Assembly: GCA_963698495.1 (NCBI GenBank)
Contig: CAVORB010000009.1
Location: 186,001 to 250,000 of the forward strand
Length of the DNA stretch: 64,000 nt
Reading direction: 5' to 3'
From: CAVORB01 sp963698495
Lineage (GTDB): Bacteria; Pseudomonadota; Gammaproteobacteria; Chromatiales; Chromatiaceae
Shown here: piece after piece, positions 1 to 9,365 of the stretch
Layout of the letters: every line of letters begins with the position of its first letter
Position numbering within the stretch: position 1 is the stretch's first letter
Made by a program: the position numbers and the translations under genes
Notes under the pieces: generated by a model
Seen by the model: only the letters and a program-made list of their open reading frames with translations
Database searches by the model: none
What the model was told of the DNA's origin: nothing

Positions 1-1
1 A

Positions 2-571
2 TCCGCCGCCACTGCAGGCGGCGGCTCACAGCCCGCGACGGCCCCCGCTCAGCGCGCATCCTCCGAACCTGCGGCCCAGGACCAAATGCCCGAGGTTTCT
101 CCCGCTTCCGCGGGCGAGGGGCCCGCGCCTGTCGCCGCGGACGAGAAGCCAGCGGTGGTCCCGAGAAGACCAGCGGCCAAGAAGACCAGTGTGAAAAAGA
201 CCGTGGCCAAGAAGGTGACCAAGAAGAAGGCCGCGCCGAAGAAGACGGTAGCGAGAAAGACGGCGGCGCGCGGGGGTGGGCGCGCGATGGGCGGCGCCCC
301 GGGTCCCGCTGCGAATGCCGCTTCCGTCGGGACTCCACGATTGGCCGAGACCCCTGCGCCCGGCGTCGTCCAGGATCCGGGCCCGCCGAGGGCAGAAAAC
401 GAGTCCGCGGAGCAGGACAAAGGAATCAATGGCCACGAGGGGCCGGATGTGACGACGAAATCCGCTACCTCTCAGGGCAGCGGAGACAGGTCGAGCACCG
501 CCGCCGCGGCGAGACGGGTCGCCCGGGGCGGTGGGCGTGGAATCCGGGTCAAGCGGAGAACGCAGTCGTGA
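2..571 (+). CDS. Lys/Ala/Pro-rich protein, C-terminal part (5' end outside window)
   Basis: The frame is open from the first bases, so the gene starts upstream. The visible 189 residues are low-complexity: an Ala/Pro/Gly-rich stretch, then about 40 residues of KKT/KKA/AKK-type basic repeats (around 175-275), then another Ala/Gly/Arg-rich tail ending in RVKRRTQS. Such histone H1-like or AlgP-like basic tails are usually thought to bind nucleic acid, but no fold-defining domain is visible and the function is inference. Its TGA stop overlaps the GTG start of the pentapeptide-repeat gene (GTGA), so the two genes are probably translationally coupled. Confidence 0.6.
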   Translation, partial: SAATAGGGSQPATAPAQRASSEPAAQDQMPEVSPASAGEGPAPVAADEKPAVVPRRPAAKKTSVKKTVAKKVTKKKAAPKKTVARKTAARGGGRAMGGAPGPAANAASVGTPRLAETPAPGVVQDPGPPRAENESAEQDKGINGHEGPDVTTKSATSQGSGDRSSTAAAARRVARGGGRGIRVKRRTQS

Positions 572-1423
572 TCGAGATCCGGCACAAGGAGACGCGTGAA
601 GTACTGCGAGTGGTCGAGGCGGACAGCCTCGTCGGCGCCGACCTGCGTGACGATATCCTCGACGGCGCCGATCTGCGCGGCGCGGACCTCAGCGGTGCCT
701 GGCTCCAGGAAGCGGACCTCATGGGGGCCGATCTCGCCGGCGCGACGCTCCGCGGGGCGATCCTGATCCGCACCCAGTTGGACAAGGCGGACCTCACCGG
801 TGCCTTGTTCGAGGAGGCCAAGTTGAGCGACGGCTCTCCCGGGAAGCGGCGCCGTTCTGACGAACTGCAAGATGCGTGGGGTGCGGCTTCTGTCCTGCGA
901 CATGCGTTACGTCGATCTCCACGGCTCGGACCTCTCCGATGCCCTGATCGATCGGACCGACCTCACCGACGCCTGTTTCCGTGAAGGAAAATTGACCGGG
1001 TCGCGCATTCAGGGGTCCCTGCTGATCGAGACCCTGATGAGCGGGTGCGATCTCAGCGGCGCCGACATCCAGAACACGCACATGAACGGCGTCAAGCTGT
1101 TCCGCGCCCGGCTCGACGGCGCGCGGCTCGGCGGCGGGGGAGACCGCATCCCGGTCGTGCTCAACCTCGCCAACATGCGCGAGGCCAGCCTGGTCGGGAC
1201 CGATCTGCACGGCGCCTCACTGCGCGACGTCAACCTGCATCACGCCAACCTGCGCGGGGCGAACCTCGAAGGGGCTCAGCTGATGGGCGCCGTGCTGCGC
1301 CACGCCGACGTGACGGATGCGGACTTCAAGGACGTCGCCCTGGTGACGGTGAACGTCACCTTCGCCAACTTCTCCAAGGCCAAGAACGCACAGGTACCCG
1401 CGTTCAAGCAGAACGTGCGGTAG
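568..1423 (+). pseudogene. Pentapeptide-repeat protein, reading frame broken once
   Basis: Residues A(D/N)LxG recur every five positions (ADLRG, ADLSG, ADLMG, ADLAG, ADLTG), the signature of the pentapeptide-repeat right-handed beta-helix. The first frame runs from a GTG at 568 and loses the pattern near 840; the pattern resumes in the next frame (about 858 onward: VDLHG, SDLSD, TDLHG, ANLRG, ANLEG) and ends at TAG 1421-1423. A single indel near 835-860 would join them into one protein of about 284 residues. Either the gene is a recent pseudogene or the assembly has an indel. A second real start at 872 is possible but would leave two half-helices. The specific role of the family member is unknown. 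Confidence 0.75.
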
Positions 1424-1466
1424 GGGTAGGGGCGGCCTGAGCCAGGGGTCGGTCGGTCGCCCCAAA

Positions 1467-1480
1467 GGACCTTCTGGTCC
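1467..1480 (-). terminator. Weak hairpin between convergent pentapeptide and ccm genes
   Basis: GGACC and GGTCC arms flank a four-base loop, followed on the minus strand by TTT. It lies 24 bases beyond the ccmI stop. The stem is only 5 bp, so a terminator role is tentative. Confidence 0.25.
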
Positions 1481-1503
1481 GCGTGGATCGAGCGGAAGCG
1501 ACG

Positions 1504-2820
1504 CTATGGGCGCACCCGGTCGATGAGCACTTCGACTGGCTCGGATCGGCCCGCCTTTACCGGGCTCACCTCTCCCTCCAGATCCCCGCTTTGGGGCGTG
1601 GCCTGTCCGCTCGCCGAGATCCGGGCGCCGACCGTGACCTCGGGGAAATTGGACAGACGCATGGCGGGCATCATGGCCATGCCATCGTCGAGGGTCACGG
1701 TCGCCGGCAGGTCCGCGACCTTCATCCGCTTCACCGCCAGAGGCATGGGCGGGCCTGAGACTGCCTTGGCGTAGACGAACAGGGTGGCGTTCTGGTCCGC
1801 CTTGGGCCAGAGGGGCTCCGCCAGGGCGACCTGAACCACGACGCCGGCCGTGGTTTGGGCCGTCTCCGTCGTCGGTTCCTCAGCGATGGTGGCGTCGGGG
1901 GTTTCCTCGGCGGCCGCCTCCGCGGGCGGGGCGGATTCGGCGGAGCCGCCGCGCTGGCGGGCCTCGGCGATGAACTCACGCAGCTCGGCCGCGTCCTTTC
2001 CTTCCGGGTCCAGGCCAGCCAGGATCGACTCCCAGCGATCGATGGCCGCGTCGAACTCGCCCTCCTGGTAGGAGACCAGACCGTCCAGCCACCGGGCCGT
2101 GGCGTTGTCGGGATCAATTTCGAGCGCGGTGCGGATCAGCTCCGCGGGACGGCCCGCGAGCTTGCCGCCCGCGTTGCTGGCCACTGCTTGGGCGTAAGAG
2201 CTGATGACCTCCGGGTTCTGCGGCGCGAGCCCGTATGCCTTCTCCAAGGCCGCGAGCGCCTTGCCGGGCTCATTGACCGCGAAGTAGGTGCGTCCCAGCA
2301 TCAGCCAGCCTTCCAGGTTGTCCGGGTTCTGCTCCATCTTCTCCGCCAGACGTTGCACCAGCACGTCCAACGGCGGGACCTCGCCGCCTGGGGTCGCGGG
2401 GTGCCCCGCGGGCGCCGCGGGCTGGCCGGCGGCCGCGGCCTCGATGCGGGGGATGATGGTGCTGTCGCCGATGTAGAGATAGAGCCCAAGGGCGGAGGCC
2501 GGCACGGCCACGGCGAGCACCAGCGCGGTCACAAGTCCGCCGCGATCGGTCGTCGTCGGGGAAGAGGAGGCGCCTTCTCCATCGACGTCGTACAGCAGCT
2601 CGCGCTCCAGGTCGCGGCGTGCGGCCTTGTACTGGGTCTGGTCCAGGTTGCCAGCAGCCAGGTCCGCTTCCAGCTCCTGCAGTTGCTGGCGGAACACCTC
2701 GAGGTTGAGCTGGTCCTGGTCGATGCCTGGCTCGGGAGCGCGCCCCGAGAGCAGCGGCGTGACGACGAACAAAAGCGCCAGACCCATGAGCCCGGCGGCG
2801 AGTATCCAGAAGATGATCAT
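1504..2820 (-). CDS. ccmI: Cytochrome c maturation protein CcmI (TPR apocytochrome chaperone)
   Basis: The 438-residue product starts with a membrane segment (IIFWILAAGLMGLALLFVV), a loop carrying the heptad-like QLQELEADLAAGNL region typical of the CcmI N-terminal domain, a second membrane helix near residue 100, and a periplasmic TPR region (about 140-290, including the helix pairs around LEGWLMLGRTYFAVNEPGKALAAL). The C-terminal third is a beta-rich domain beginning after an Ala/Glu/Thr-rich linker. CcmI binds the C-terminus of apocytochrome c and hands it to CcmF/H for heme ligation. Its ATG overlaps the ccmH stop (TGATG). Last gene of the operon. Confidence 0.93.
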   Translation of the reverse strand: MIIFWILAAGLMGLALLFVVTPLLSGRAPEPGIDQDQLNLEVFRQQLQELEADLAAGNLDQTQYKAARRDLERELLYDVDGEGASSSPTTTDRGGLVTALVLAVAVPASALGLYLYIGDSTIIPRIEAAAAGQPAAPAGHPATPGGEVPPLDVLVQRLAEKMEQNPDNLEGWLMLGRTYFAVNEPGKALAALEKAYGLAPQNPEVISSYAQAVASNAGGKLAGRPAELIRTALEIDPDNATARWLDGLVSYQEGEFDAAIDRWESILAGLDPEGKDAAELREFIAEARQRGGSAESAPPAEAAAEETPDATIAEEPTTETAQTTAGVVVQVALAEPLWPKADQNATLFVYAKAVSGPPMPLAVKRMKVADLPATVTLDDGMAMMPAMRLSNFPEVTVGARISASGQATPQSGDLEGEVSPVKAGRSEPVEVLIDRVRP

Positions 2821-3323
2821 TGCTTGTTGTCCTGATCGCTGTCAGCGGCGGACAGCAGTTCCTGCAGGCGCTTACGTTCTTCCTCGGAGAGATCCGCATC
2901 GGGACTCTTCTTCTTGCGCACCAGGGTGCGGAACAGGAAGAAGCCGCCGACCCCGGCAAGCAGCAAGGGGCCAAACCATAGCGGGTAAGTGGATAGCTTC
3001 ACCGGCGGATCATAGAGCACGAAATCCCCATAGCGGGCTACGAGGAACTCGACGATCTCGTCACGCGACTGGCCCGACTGCATCATGCGGTAGACCTCCT
3101 CGCGCAGGTCCTGGGCCAGCTCGGCCTGAGAGCCGGCGAGCGATTCGTTCTGGCACACCAGGCATCGCAGCTCGTCGATGAGGTCACGAAACTCGTCGGC
3201 TCGCGCCGGGTCGTCGAAGGTGAACTCCTCCAGCGTGTACGCGCCGGCGATGGACGCTGACAAGAGGCCGGCCAACAGCAGGGCCGGCAGTCGGATCAAG
3301 CTACTCAAGTCTGCACCTTGCAC
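2817..3323 (-). CDS. ccmH: Cytochrome c maturation thiol oxidoreductase CcmH
   Basis: A short CcmH of 168 residues: signal peptide, then the LRCLVCQN redox motif (the family's LRCxxCQ), a three-helix domain with EIVEFLVARYGDFVLYDPP, one C-terminal membrane helix (WFGPLLLAGVGGFFLF) and a charged cytoplasmic tail. It reduces the apocytochrome CxxCH disulfide together with CcmG. The GTG start overlaps the end of ccmG by 19 bases. The TPR part that is fused to CcmH in E. coli is encoded separately here as ccmI. Confidence 0.93.
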   Translation of the reverse strand: MQGADLSSLIRLPALLLAGLLSASIAGAYTLEEFTFDDPARADEFRDLIDELRCLVCQNESLAGSQAELAQDLREEVYRMMQSGQSRDEIVEFLVARYGDFVLYDPPVKLSTYPLWFGPLLLAGVGGFFLFRTLVRKKKSPDADLSEEERKRLQELLSAADSDQDNKQ

Positions 3324-3859
3324 GTCATGGTTTTCCAGTCAACGGTGGGTGAGAGCTCGTTCTCCCAGTCCCCCGGTCCCACCGGCCCGATTTTCTTGTA
3401 ACAGATGATGCCCTCGCTATCCACGACGAAGGTCTCCGGCGCACCGTAGACGCCCCAGTGGATGCCCACCTTGTTGTCCGGGTCGAAGGCGCTGAACAGG
3501 TAGGGATCGCCGGACAGCTTCAGCATGCGCATGGCGTCGGCGGCCTCGTCCTTCCAGTTGAGCCCGAGGATCTGAACGTCCTTGAGCTCGCGTGAGAGCC
3601 GCATCAGCTGGGCGTGCTCGGCGCGGCAGGACACGCACCAGGAGGCCCACACGTTGACCAGCGAGACTTTCCCCTTAAGGTCCGCGTCCGAGACGCTCCG
3701 GGTGGGGTCGTCGAGTACCGGCAGCGTGAACTGGGGAGCGGGCTTGCCGACGAGGGGCGAAGGGACCTTGCGCGGGTCCGTGGTGAGCCCGAAGAACAGC
3801 AGCGCCGCAAGGGCGATGAAGAGCCCCAGCGGAAACAGGAATTTCAGCGATTTCCCCAC
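3305..3859 (-). CDS. ccmG: Thiol:disulfide interchange protein CcmG (DsbE)
   Basis: The product has 184 residues: an N-terminal membrane anchor (FLFPLGLFIALAALLFFGL) followed by a periplasmic thioredoxin fold with the active site WASWCVSC and the family's GVYGAPETFVVD cis-Pro region. It passes electrons to CcmH or directly to apocytochrome c. GTG start; 3 bases downstream of the ccmF stop, consistent with one transcript. Confidence 0.94.
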   Translation of the reverse strand: MGKSLKFLFPLGLFIALAALLFFGLTTDPRKVPSPLVGKPAPQFTLPVLDDPTRSVSDADLKGKVSLVNVWASWCVSCRAEHAQLMRLSRELKDVQILGLNWKDEAADAMRMLKLSGDPYLFSAFDPDNKVGIHWGVYGAPETFVVDSEGIICYKKIGPVGPGDWENELSPTVDWKTMTCKVQT

Positions 3860-3862
3860 GGC

Positions 3863-5851
3863 TCAGGTCCTCGCCGTGGCGGCCCCGGCCGGTACCTTGG
3901 CCGTCTTGCGGGCGCTGCGATAGCGGCGGTCGGTAACGGCAAGGATTCCTCCCAGCGCCATGAGCACGGCGCCGAGCCAGATCCACCGCACGTAGGGCTT
4001 GTAGTAGATGCGCAGCGCCCAGTCGCCGCCGCCCACGGGCTCGCCGAGGGAGACGTACAGGTCGCGCGTGAAGCCCCAGTCGATGGATGCCTCGGTCATC
4101 GGCTTGGCCGAAGTGAAATAGGTGCGCTTCTCCGGCCAGAGGTCGGCAACCTGTTTGTCGCCGTCGAATACCAGGAAGTGCCCGCGCGCGGCCGTGTAGT
4201 TCGGCCCGCGGTGGTCCTTCACGCCGAGAAACTGAAAGCGGTAGCCCGCCGCTTCCTGCTCGTCGCCGGGGGACATGCGCACGTCCTTCTCCATGCCGAA
4301 GTTGGAGACCATGGTGGCGCCGACGATGAACATGGCGACGCCGAGATGCGCCAGCACCATGCCGTAGTAGCTGCGTCCGTTGCCGGCGAGGTCCGTGAAC
4401 AGGGACCCGATGCCCTGCTTGTGCTTGAGCCGCTCGCGGATGCCCAGCAGGTGCGAGAACAGCAGCCATACCGCCAGCCCCAGGCCGAGGGGGACATAGA
4501 ACCAGGCACCCGAGGTCAGCGGCATGAAGATGACGGCGACGATGGCAGCCGCGCCGCCAAGGGCCGCGGCGACCCAAAGCTCGCCCACCAGGCGCTCGGG
4601 ATCATCGTGCTTCCAGCGCGTCATGTGTCCGACACCCATGAAGAGCGCCAGGAAAGGCGTGATGGCCACGAACATCTTGTTGAACCAGGGGAACCCCACG
4701 GAGATCTTGCCCCACCCCATCGCCTCGTAGATCAGCGGAGCCAGGGTGCCGAGCAGGATCAGCGCGGTGAGCAGGGTGAGCAGCAGGTTGTTGGTCAGCA
4801 GGAAGCTCTCGCGGGACAGCAGATCGAAGCGACCGCCCCCGGAGACCGCCGGTGCCCGCCATGCGTACAGTGCCAGGGAGCCGCCGATGACGATGCAGAG
4901 GAACACCAGGATGAAGGTGCCGCGTGTGGGGTCGGTGGCGAAGGCGTGCACCGAGGTCAGCACCCCGGAGCGCACCAGGAAGGTGCCGAGCAGGCTCAGG
5001 GAGAAGGCGAAGATGGCGAGCAACACGGTCCAACTCTTGAAGGCGCCGCGCTTCTCCGTCACCGCAAGCGAGTGGATCAGCGCTGTGCCCGCGAGCCAGG
5101 GCATGAAGGAGGCGTTCTCCACCGGATCCCAGAACCACCAGCCGCCCCAGCCCAGCTCGTAGTAGGCCCACCAGCTGCCGAGTGCGATGCCGAGGGTGAG
5201 AAAGATCCAGGCCACGGTGGTCCAGGGCCGCGACCAGCGCGCCCACGCCGCGTCCAGCTTGCCGCCCATGAGGGCCGCGATAGCGAAGGCGAAGGCGACG
5301 GAGAATCCGACGTAGCCCATGTAGAGCATCGGCGGGTGGATGGCCAGCCCCGGGTCCTGCAGCAGGGGATTGAGGTCGCGCCCTTCCGGCGGCGCCGGAA
5401 AGATGCGGTCGAACGGATTCGAGGTCAGGAGCATGAAGAGCAGGAAGCCGATGGTAATCATGCCCATCACGGACAGCACACGCGACACCACCTGAGGCGG
5501 CAGGTTGACGCTGAAGGCGGCCACGGCGGCGCCCCAGGCCGCCAGGAACAGGGCCCACAACAGCAGGGAGCCCTCGTGCGCGCCCCAAACCGCCGAAACC
5601 TTGTATAGGGTCGGCATCAGGGTGTTGGAGTTGGTGGCCACGTAGGCGACCGAAAAGTCATCGGTGAGGAAGGCCTGCAGCAGGCAGGCGAAGGCAATGG
5701 CGGCGAAGGTGAACTGGCCCCACGCCAGGGGCCGCGCCATGGCCATCCAGCCGCGGTTGCCGTTGAAGGACCCGGCGAGCGGAAACGCGGCCTGGAGGAT
5801 CGCGAGACCGAGGGCCAGGATGAGGGCGAAATGTCCGAGCTCGGGAATCAT
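3863..5851 (-). CDS. ccmF: Cytochrome c heme lyase subunit CcmF
   Basis: At 662 residues it has the usual family length and about 15 hydrophobic segments. The WWD heme-handling motif reads WGGWWFWDPVENASFMPW (about residues 234-251). His-containing periplasmic loops (for example GVGHMTRW) are also present. CcmF takes heme from CcmE and, with CcmH and CcmI, attaches it to apocytochrome c. ATG overlaps the ccmE stop (TGATG arrangement). Confidence 0.96.
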   Translation of the reverse strand: MIPELGHFALILALGLAILQAAFPLAGSFNGNRGWMAMARPLAWGQFTFAAIAFACLLQAFLTDDFSVAYVATNSNTLMPTLYKVSAVWGAHEGSLLLWALFLAAWGAAVAAFSVNLPPQVVSRVLSVMGMITIGFLLFMLLTSNPFDRIFPAPPEGRDLNPLLQDPGLAIHPPMLYMGYVGFSVAFAFAIAALMGGKLDAAWARWSRPWTTVAWIFLTLGIALGSWWAYYELGWGGWWFWDPVENASFMPWLAGTALIHSLAVTEKRGAFKSWTVLLAIFAFSLSLLGTFLVRSGVLTSVHAFATDPTRGTFILVFLCIVIGGSLALYAWRAPAVSGGGRFDLLSRESFLLTNNLLLTLLTALILLGTLAPLIYEAMGWGKISVGFPWFNKMFVAITPFLALFMGVGHMTRWKHDDPERLVGELWVAAALGGAAAIVAVIFMPLTSGAWFYVPLGLGLAVWLLFSHLLGIRERLKHKQGIGSLFTDLAGNGRSYYGMVLAHLGVAMFIVGATMVSNFGMEKDVRMSPGDEQEAAGYRFQFLGVKDHRGPNYTAARGHFLVFDGDKQVADLWPEKRTYFTSAKPMTEASIDWGFTRDLYVSLGEPVGGGDWALRIYYKPYVRWIWLGAVLMALGGILAVTDRRYRSARKTAKVPAGAATART

Positions 5852-6330
5852 TGGCTTGCCGTTGCTCCGCCGGCGCCCTGGCCGGCCGCCATCTCGGTGA
5901 CGCCCTTGGCGTGGGCCGTCTTGAGCGTCGCCTCCACCTCCGGAGGCATGTAGGACTCGTCGTGCTTGGCGAGCACCTCCTCGGCGTAGAACAGGCCCTC
6001 GGGACCCATGCGGCCCTTGGTCACCACGCCCTGACCCTCACCGAACAGGTCGGGCAGGATGCCGGTGTAGCTCACTTTGACGGTCTCCGCGTTGTCGGTG
6101 ACGTCGAAGGTGACGGTTAGGCCGTCCGCCTGACGCGCCATGCTGTCCTTCACCACCAGGCCGCCGAGCCGGAACAGGGCGTTGGCGGGGGCCTCGTTGG
6201 CCATCACCTGGGAGGGGCTGAAGAAGTAGGCGATGTTACTGCGCAGGGCGTTGATCGCGAGCAGGGCGGCGACGCCGACGCCGACGATGCCAAAGGCAAC
6301 GAACATCATGCGTTTCTGTCTGGCTTTCAC
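5848..6330 (-). CDS. ccmE: Periplasmic heme chaperone CcmE
   Basis: The 160-residue protein has an N-terminal membrane anchor (VAFGIVGVGVAALLAINAL), an OB-fold-like domain and the heme-binding motif HDESY (HxxxY type) just before PPEV. The histidine carries heme covalently in this family. The GTG start follows the ccmD stop directly. The Ala/Gly-rich C-terminal tail is typical and not conserved. Confidence 0.95.
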   Translation of the reverse strand: MKARQKRMMFVAFGIVGVGVAALLAINALRSNIAYFFSPSQVMANEAPANALFRLGGLVVKDSMARQADGLTVTFDVTDNAETVKVSYTGILPDLFGEGQGVVTKGRMGPEGLFYAEEVLAKHDESYMPPEVEATLKTAHAKGVTEMAAGQGAGGATASQ

Positions 6331-6498
6331 TTAGGTACCTCCACGGGTGCGCATCCGCATTAATCGACCCAGACGCGCGAAAATGGTTCGCTCGCGACGT
6401 CGCAGAGCGACGATTTCCGCGACCATGAGCGCCAGCGTCATGCCGTAGGAGCTCCATACGAAGAAGGCGTAGCCGCCCTGGGAAAGAAAGTCGCTCAC
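6331..6498 (-). CDS. ccmD: Heme exporter protein CcmD
   Basis: A 55-residue gene identified by position and pattern: a short N-terminus, one membrane helix (FFVWSSYGMTLALMVAEIV), then a strongly basic tail (ALRRRERTIFARLGRLMRMR), exactly the CcmD plan. The GTG start overlaps the ccmC stop (GTGA). CcmD stabilises the CcmABC-CcmE complex that releases holo-CcmE. Confidence 0.88.
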   Translation of the reverse strand: MSDFLSQGGYAFFVWSSYGMTLALMVAEIVALRRRERTIFARLGRLMRMRTRGGT

Positions 6499-7241
6499 GT
6501 CTGTTTCTCCAGGATCTCGCGGACCCACTGGGTTTCCGACTCTCGGTTCAGGATCGTCCCCCGCGCCCGCATGAGAATGACCGCGAAGGAGTACATCCAG
6601 AAGGCGAAGGTCATGATCAGCATGGCGGCGAGGATGTTGGGCTCCATCTGCGACATGGACGAGCGCTGGTGCAGCGCCGCGCACTGGTTGGGGTCGGGGC
6701 AGTTGATGGACCAGAAGATGATCGGCAGCATCACCAGCCCGACGATGGCCAGCAGGGCCGAGGCCCGGTCCGCCCGCCGCGGGTCGTCGATGGCGGACTG
6801 CAGGGCGATGTAGCCGACGTAGATGAAGAACAGGATCAGCTCGGAGGTGAGGCGCGGGTCCCAGTCCCACCAGGTGCCCCAGCTCGGACGGCCCCAGAAG
6901 GCGCCGGTCCAGAGGGCAAGGAAGGTAAAGATGGCGCCGGTGGGGGCGGTGGCGTTCGCCATCATGAAGGAGAGGCGGGTGTTGAACACCAGGCCGATCG
7001 CGGACCAGGCCGCCAGCACCAGATAGAGCCACATGGACATCCAGGCCGCCGGGACGTGGATGAAGATGATCCGGTAGTACTCCTTCTGCGGATTCGTGCC
7101 GCCGAGCTTGTCGGGGGTCTCGAAGAATCCCCAGTAGAGGCCGACCACGAGCGTCACGACGGCCAGCACCCAGAACAAGGGGATCAGCTTCCCCGCGAGC
7201 GGGTAGAAGGTGGCCGGAGAGGAAAATCTGAAAAGCTTCAT
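6495..7241 (-). CDS. ccmC: Heme transporter/transferase subunit CcmC
   Basis: Six membrane segments over 248 residues and the WWD motif WGTWWDWDPRLTSELILF identify CcmC, which loads heme onto CcmE. Conserved His in IFIHVPAAWMSM fits the periplasmic heme ligand. The ATG lies 22 bases after the ccmB stop. Confidence 0.95.
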   Translation of the reverse strand: MKLFRFSSPATFYPLAGKLIPLFWVLAVVTLVVGLYWGFFETPDKLGGTNPQKEYYRIIFIHVPAAWMSMWLYLVLAAWSAIGLVFNTRLSFMMANATAPTGAIFTFLALWTGAFWGRPSWGTWWDWDPRLTSELILFFIYVGYIALQSAIDDPRRADRASALLAIVGLVMLPIIFWSINCPDPNQCAALHQRSSMSQMEPNILAAMLIMTFAFWMYSFAVILMRARGTILNRESETQWVREILEKQT

Positions 7242-7263
7242 CGAACCATCCAGCTAGGCAAGG

Positions 7264-7935
7264 CTATTCCATCGAGATCCGGAGCGCCGCCGCGGCCGCG
7301 AGAGGCGCGAAAACCAGACCCAGCAGCAGGAACGAGCCCAGGAGCGCGAAATACGGCTGGGTGTCGGCGAAGTCGATGGCGCTCACGGTCACGGCGCCTG
7401 CCCCGTAGACCAGCACCGGGATATACAGCGGCAGAATCAACAGCGAGAGCAGGATGCCGCCGCCGCGGAGCCCGAGCGTGAGGGCCGCGCCAATGGCGCC
7501 GATCAGACTCAGTACGGGTGTGCCCAGCAGCAGGGACAACATCATGGCCGCCTGCGCGACATCGGGCAAGTGATATTGCAGCCCGATCAGGGGCGCGATG
7601 ATCACCAGCGGCAGACCGGTCAACAGCCAATGCGCGGTCACCTTCGCCAGCACCAGGACCGACAGGGGCTGGGGCGTCATCAGCATCTGCTCCAGGGTGC
7701 CGTCGTCGTAGTCCGCGGCGAACAGCCGCTCCAGAGCCAGCATGGAGGCGAGGAGGGCCGCCACCCACACCACGCCGGGTCCCAGGATCCGGAGGATCTG
7801 CTTTTCCGTGCCCACGCCCAGCGGGAACAGGCTGACCACGATCACGAAAAAGAAGAGGGTGGTCAGCACGTCCGTGCGCCGCCGCATCGCGAGCAGGATG
7901 TCGCGGCTCAGGACGCAGTAGAACACGCGCCACAT
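7264..7935 (-). CDS. ccmB: Heme ABC exporter permease CcmB
   Basis: The product of 223 residues starts MWRVFYCVLSRDILLAMRRR and has six hydrophobic segments; the stretch FAADYDDGTLEQMLMTPQ is the characteristic CcmB loop. It pairs with the ATPase CcmA. The frame is open far upstream, but this ATG is the right start because it overlaps the ccmA stop (TGATG) and matches the family N-terminus. Confidence 0.93.
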   Translation of the reverse strand: MWRVFYCVLSRDILLAMRRRTDVLTTLFFFVIVVSLFPLGVGTEKQILRILGPGVVWVAALLASMLALERLFAADYDDGTLEQMLMTPQPLSVLVLAKVTAHWLLTGLPLVIIAPLIGLQYHLPDVAQAAMMLSLLLGTPVLSLIGAIGAALTLGLRGGGILLSLLILPLYIPVLVYGAGAVTVSAIDFADTQPYFALLGSFLLLGLVFAPLAAAAALRISME

Positions 7936-8576
7936 CAGGCCTGATCCTCCTGGGAGCGCTCGTCTCCCAGGTGCAGGCGGCGAATCTGGCCGGAGGTGAG
8001 GGCTACCTCCTGGTGAGTGGTGAGGATCACGAGACCGTCGTCGGCGACGTGCTCGGCGATCAGCAGCTGCAGCTGGTCCACCGCGTCCACGTCCAGCGCG
8101 GTGAAGGGCTCGTCCAGGATCCACAACGGCGCCTCGCTCAGCAACAGGCGGGCGAGGGCGACACGCTTCTTCTGTCCCTGGGACAGCACCCGAGTCGGGA
8201 GGTCCTCGAACCCGGCCAGTCCCATCTGTCCCAATGCGCCCCAAAGCTGGTCGTCCGAGATGCGGTCCCCGTCGAGGGTGGCGGAGACGCGGAGGTTCTC
8301 GACCCCGGTCAAGTCTCCCTTGATGCCGTTCAAGTGCCCGAAGTAGAGGGTATCGGCATGGAAATCCTCTCCCAGGCGGCGCGCGTCCTCTCCGTTCCAG
8401 ATGATGCTCCCGGCATCGGGCGTCAGCAGTCCGCACAGGGCGCGGAGCAGCGTGGTCTTGCCGCTGCCGTTGCGCCCGCGCACGTGCAGCAGCGTGCCCG
8501 GCTCCAGGGTGAACGAGAGCCCGGAGAACAGGAGACGGTCACCGCGCCTGCACTCCAGATCTGAAACTTCAAGCAT
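7935..8576 (-). CDS. ccmA: Heme ABC exporter ATP-binding protein CcmA
   Basis: A compact 213-residue ABC ATPase: Walker A GRNGSGKTT, signature LSQGQKKRVALARL, Walker B LWILDEPF, and a switch His in LTTHQ. It uses ATP to release holo-CcmE from CcmC. The ATG at 8576 gives MLEVSDLEC, matching the usual CcmA N-terminus; a TTG at 8594 is an alternative and neither has a clear ribosome site. First gene of the ccm block, 57 bases after the DUF454 gene. Confidence 0.93.
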   Translation of the reverse strand: MLEVSDLECRRGDRLLFSGLSFTLEPGTLLHVRGRNGSGKTTLLRALCGLLTPDAGSIIWNGEDARRLGEDFHADTLYFGHLNGIKGDLTGVENLRVSATLDGDRISDDQLWGALGQMGLAGFEDLPTRVLSQGQKKRVALARLLLSEAPLWILDEPFTALDVDAVDQLQLLIAEHVADDGLVILTTHQEVALTSGQIRRLHLGDERSQEDQA

Positions 8577-8633
8577 GAATCGCGTGACTTGCAACCAGGG
8601 TCGCCGGGCTCACTGCGCCCGCGCGGTCGTTAT

Positions 8634-9224
8634 TCAGTCGCCACTGCCGTGGGGCTTTTCGGTGGCGGTGCCTTTTTTCGAGCCCGCAACACTAACGCCT
8701 GGGACGCGATTGCACAACCCACGCGGAGTGGGGTTCGGTGATGAGTCTGGAGCGTCCTCGACCCGAGCGCTGGACCCGGTCTCGAGTCTCCGAGTCGTCC
8801 GACCGAGCCGTTTCCCCGTGCCCATGTCGTGGTCTTCTCGCGCCGAAGCTGACCGGCGCGCGGGGCGGGACCAGACGAACCAGAGCACGCCGACGACCGT
8901 CAGCGCCATGAGTCCCTCGAGCCAGAACGGGATCTCCCGGCTCGCGATCACCCAGCTCACCGAGGGCACCATGGTGAAGCTCGCCGCGTACTTGCCCACC
9001 GGCGGGATTACCTGCTCGGCCTCCCAGTCGCGCACGTAATGGCCAAACCTGGGGTGCTCCGCCAGCCACCGGTGCAGTCGTTCCGAGCCTCGGGAGAAGC
9101 AGAAGGCGGCGAGCAGAACGAAAGGCGCCGTGGGCAGCAGCGGCACGAAGATCCCGATCGCGCCGAGACCCAGGGCTAGGATCCCGCACCCGATCATCAG
9201 CCAACGCCAAGTCTGTCTCAGCAC
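8634..9224 (-). CDS. DUF454 (YbaN-like) inner-membrane protein
   Basis: The first 125 residues match the DUF454 plan: a hydrophobic segment followed by GAIGIFVPLLPTAPFVLLAA, the FCFSRGSERLHRWL motif, and two more membrane helices. The remaining 70 residues are a hydrophilic Arg/Ser-rich tail not typical of the family, so the stop may lie further than ancestral. GTG start with GAGG eight bases upstream. Same strand and just upstream of ccmA, so possibly cotranscribed. The function of DUF454 proteins is unknown. Confidence 0.8.
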   Translation of the reverse strand: MLRQTWRWLMIGCGILALGLGAIGIFVPLLPTAPFVLLAAFCFSRGSERLHRWLAEHPRFGHYVRDWEAEQVIPPVGKYAASFTMVPSVSWVIASREIPFWLEGLMALTVVGVLWFVWSRPARRSASAREDHDMGTGKRLGRTTRRLETGSSARVEDAPDSSPNPTPRGLCNRVPGVSVAGSKKGTATEKPHGSGD

Positions 9225-9365
9225 GTCGACGACCTCTTCCGAAACGGCTGTTGCTGTCTGAATGAGGACCTATGCGTACAATATCGGGGCGAAGCAAGGC
9301 GTTATGCTAGGCGTGTTACCCATACCCCACGCGCGCGAAGCTGCGCATTTTGTAAGGGCCTCGGC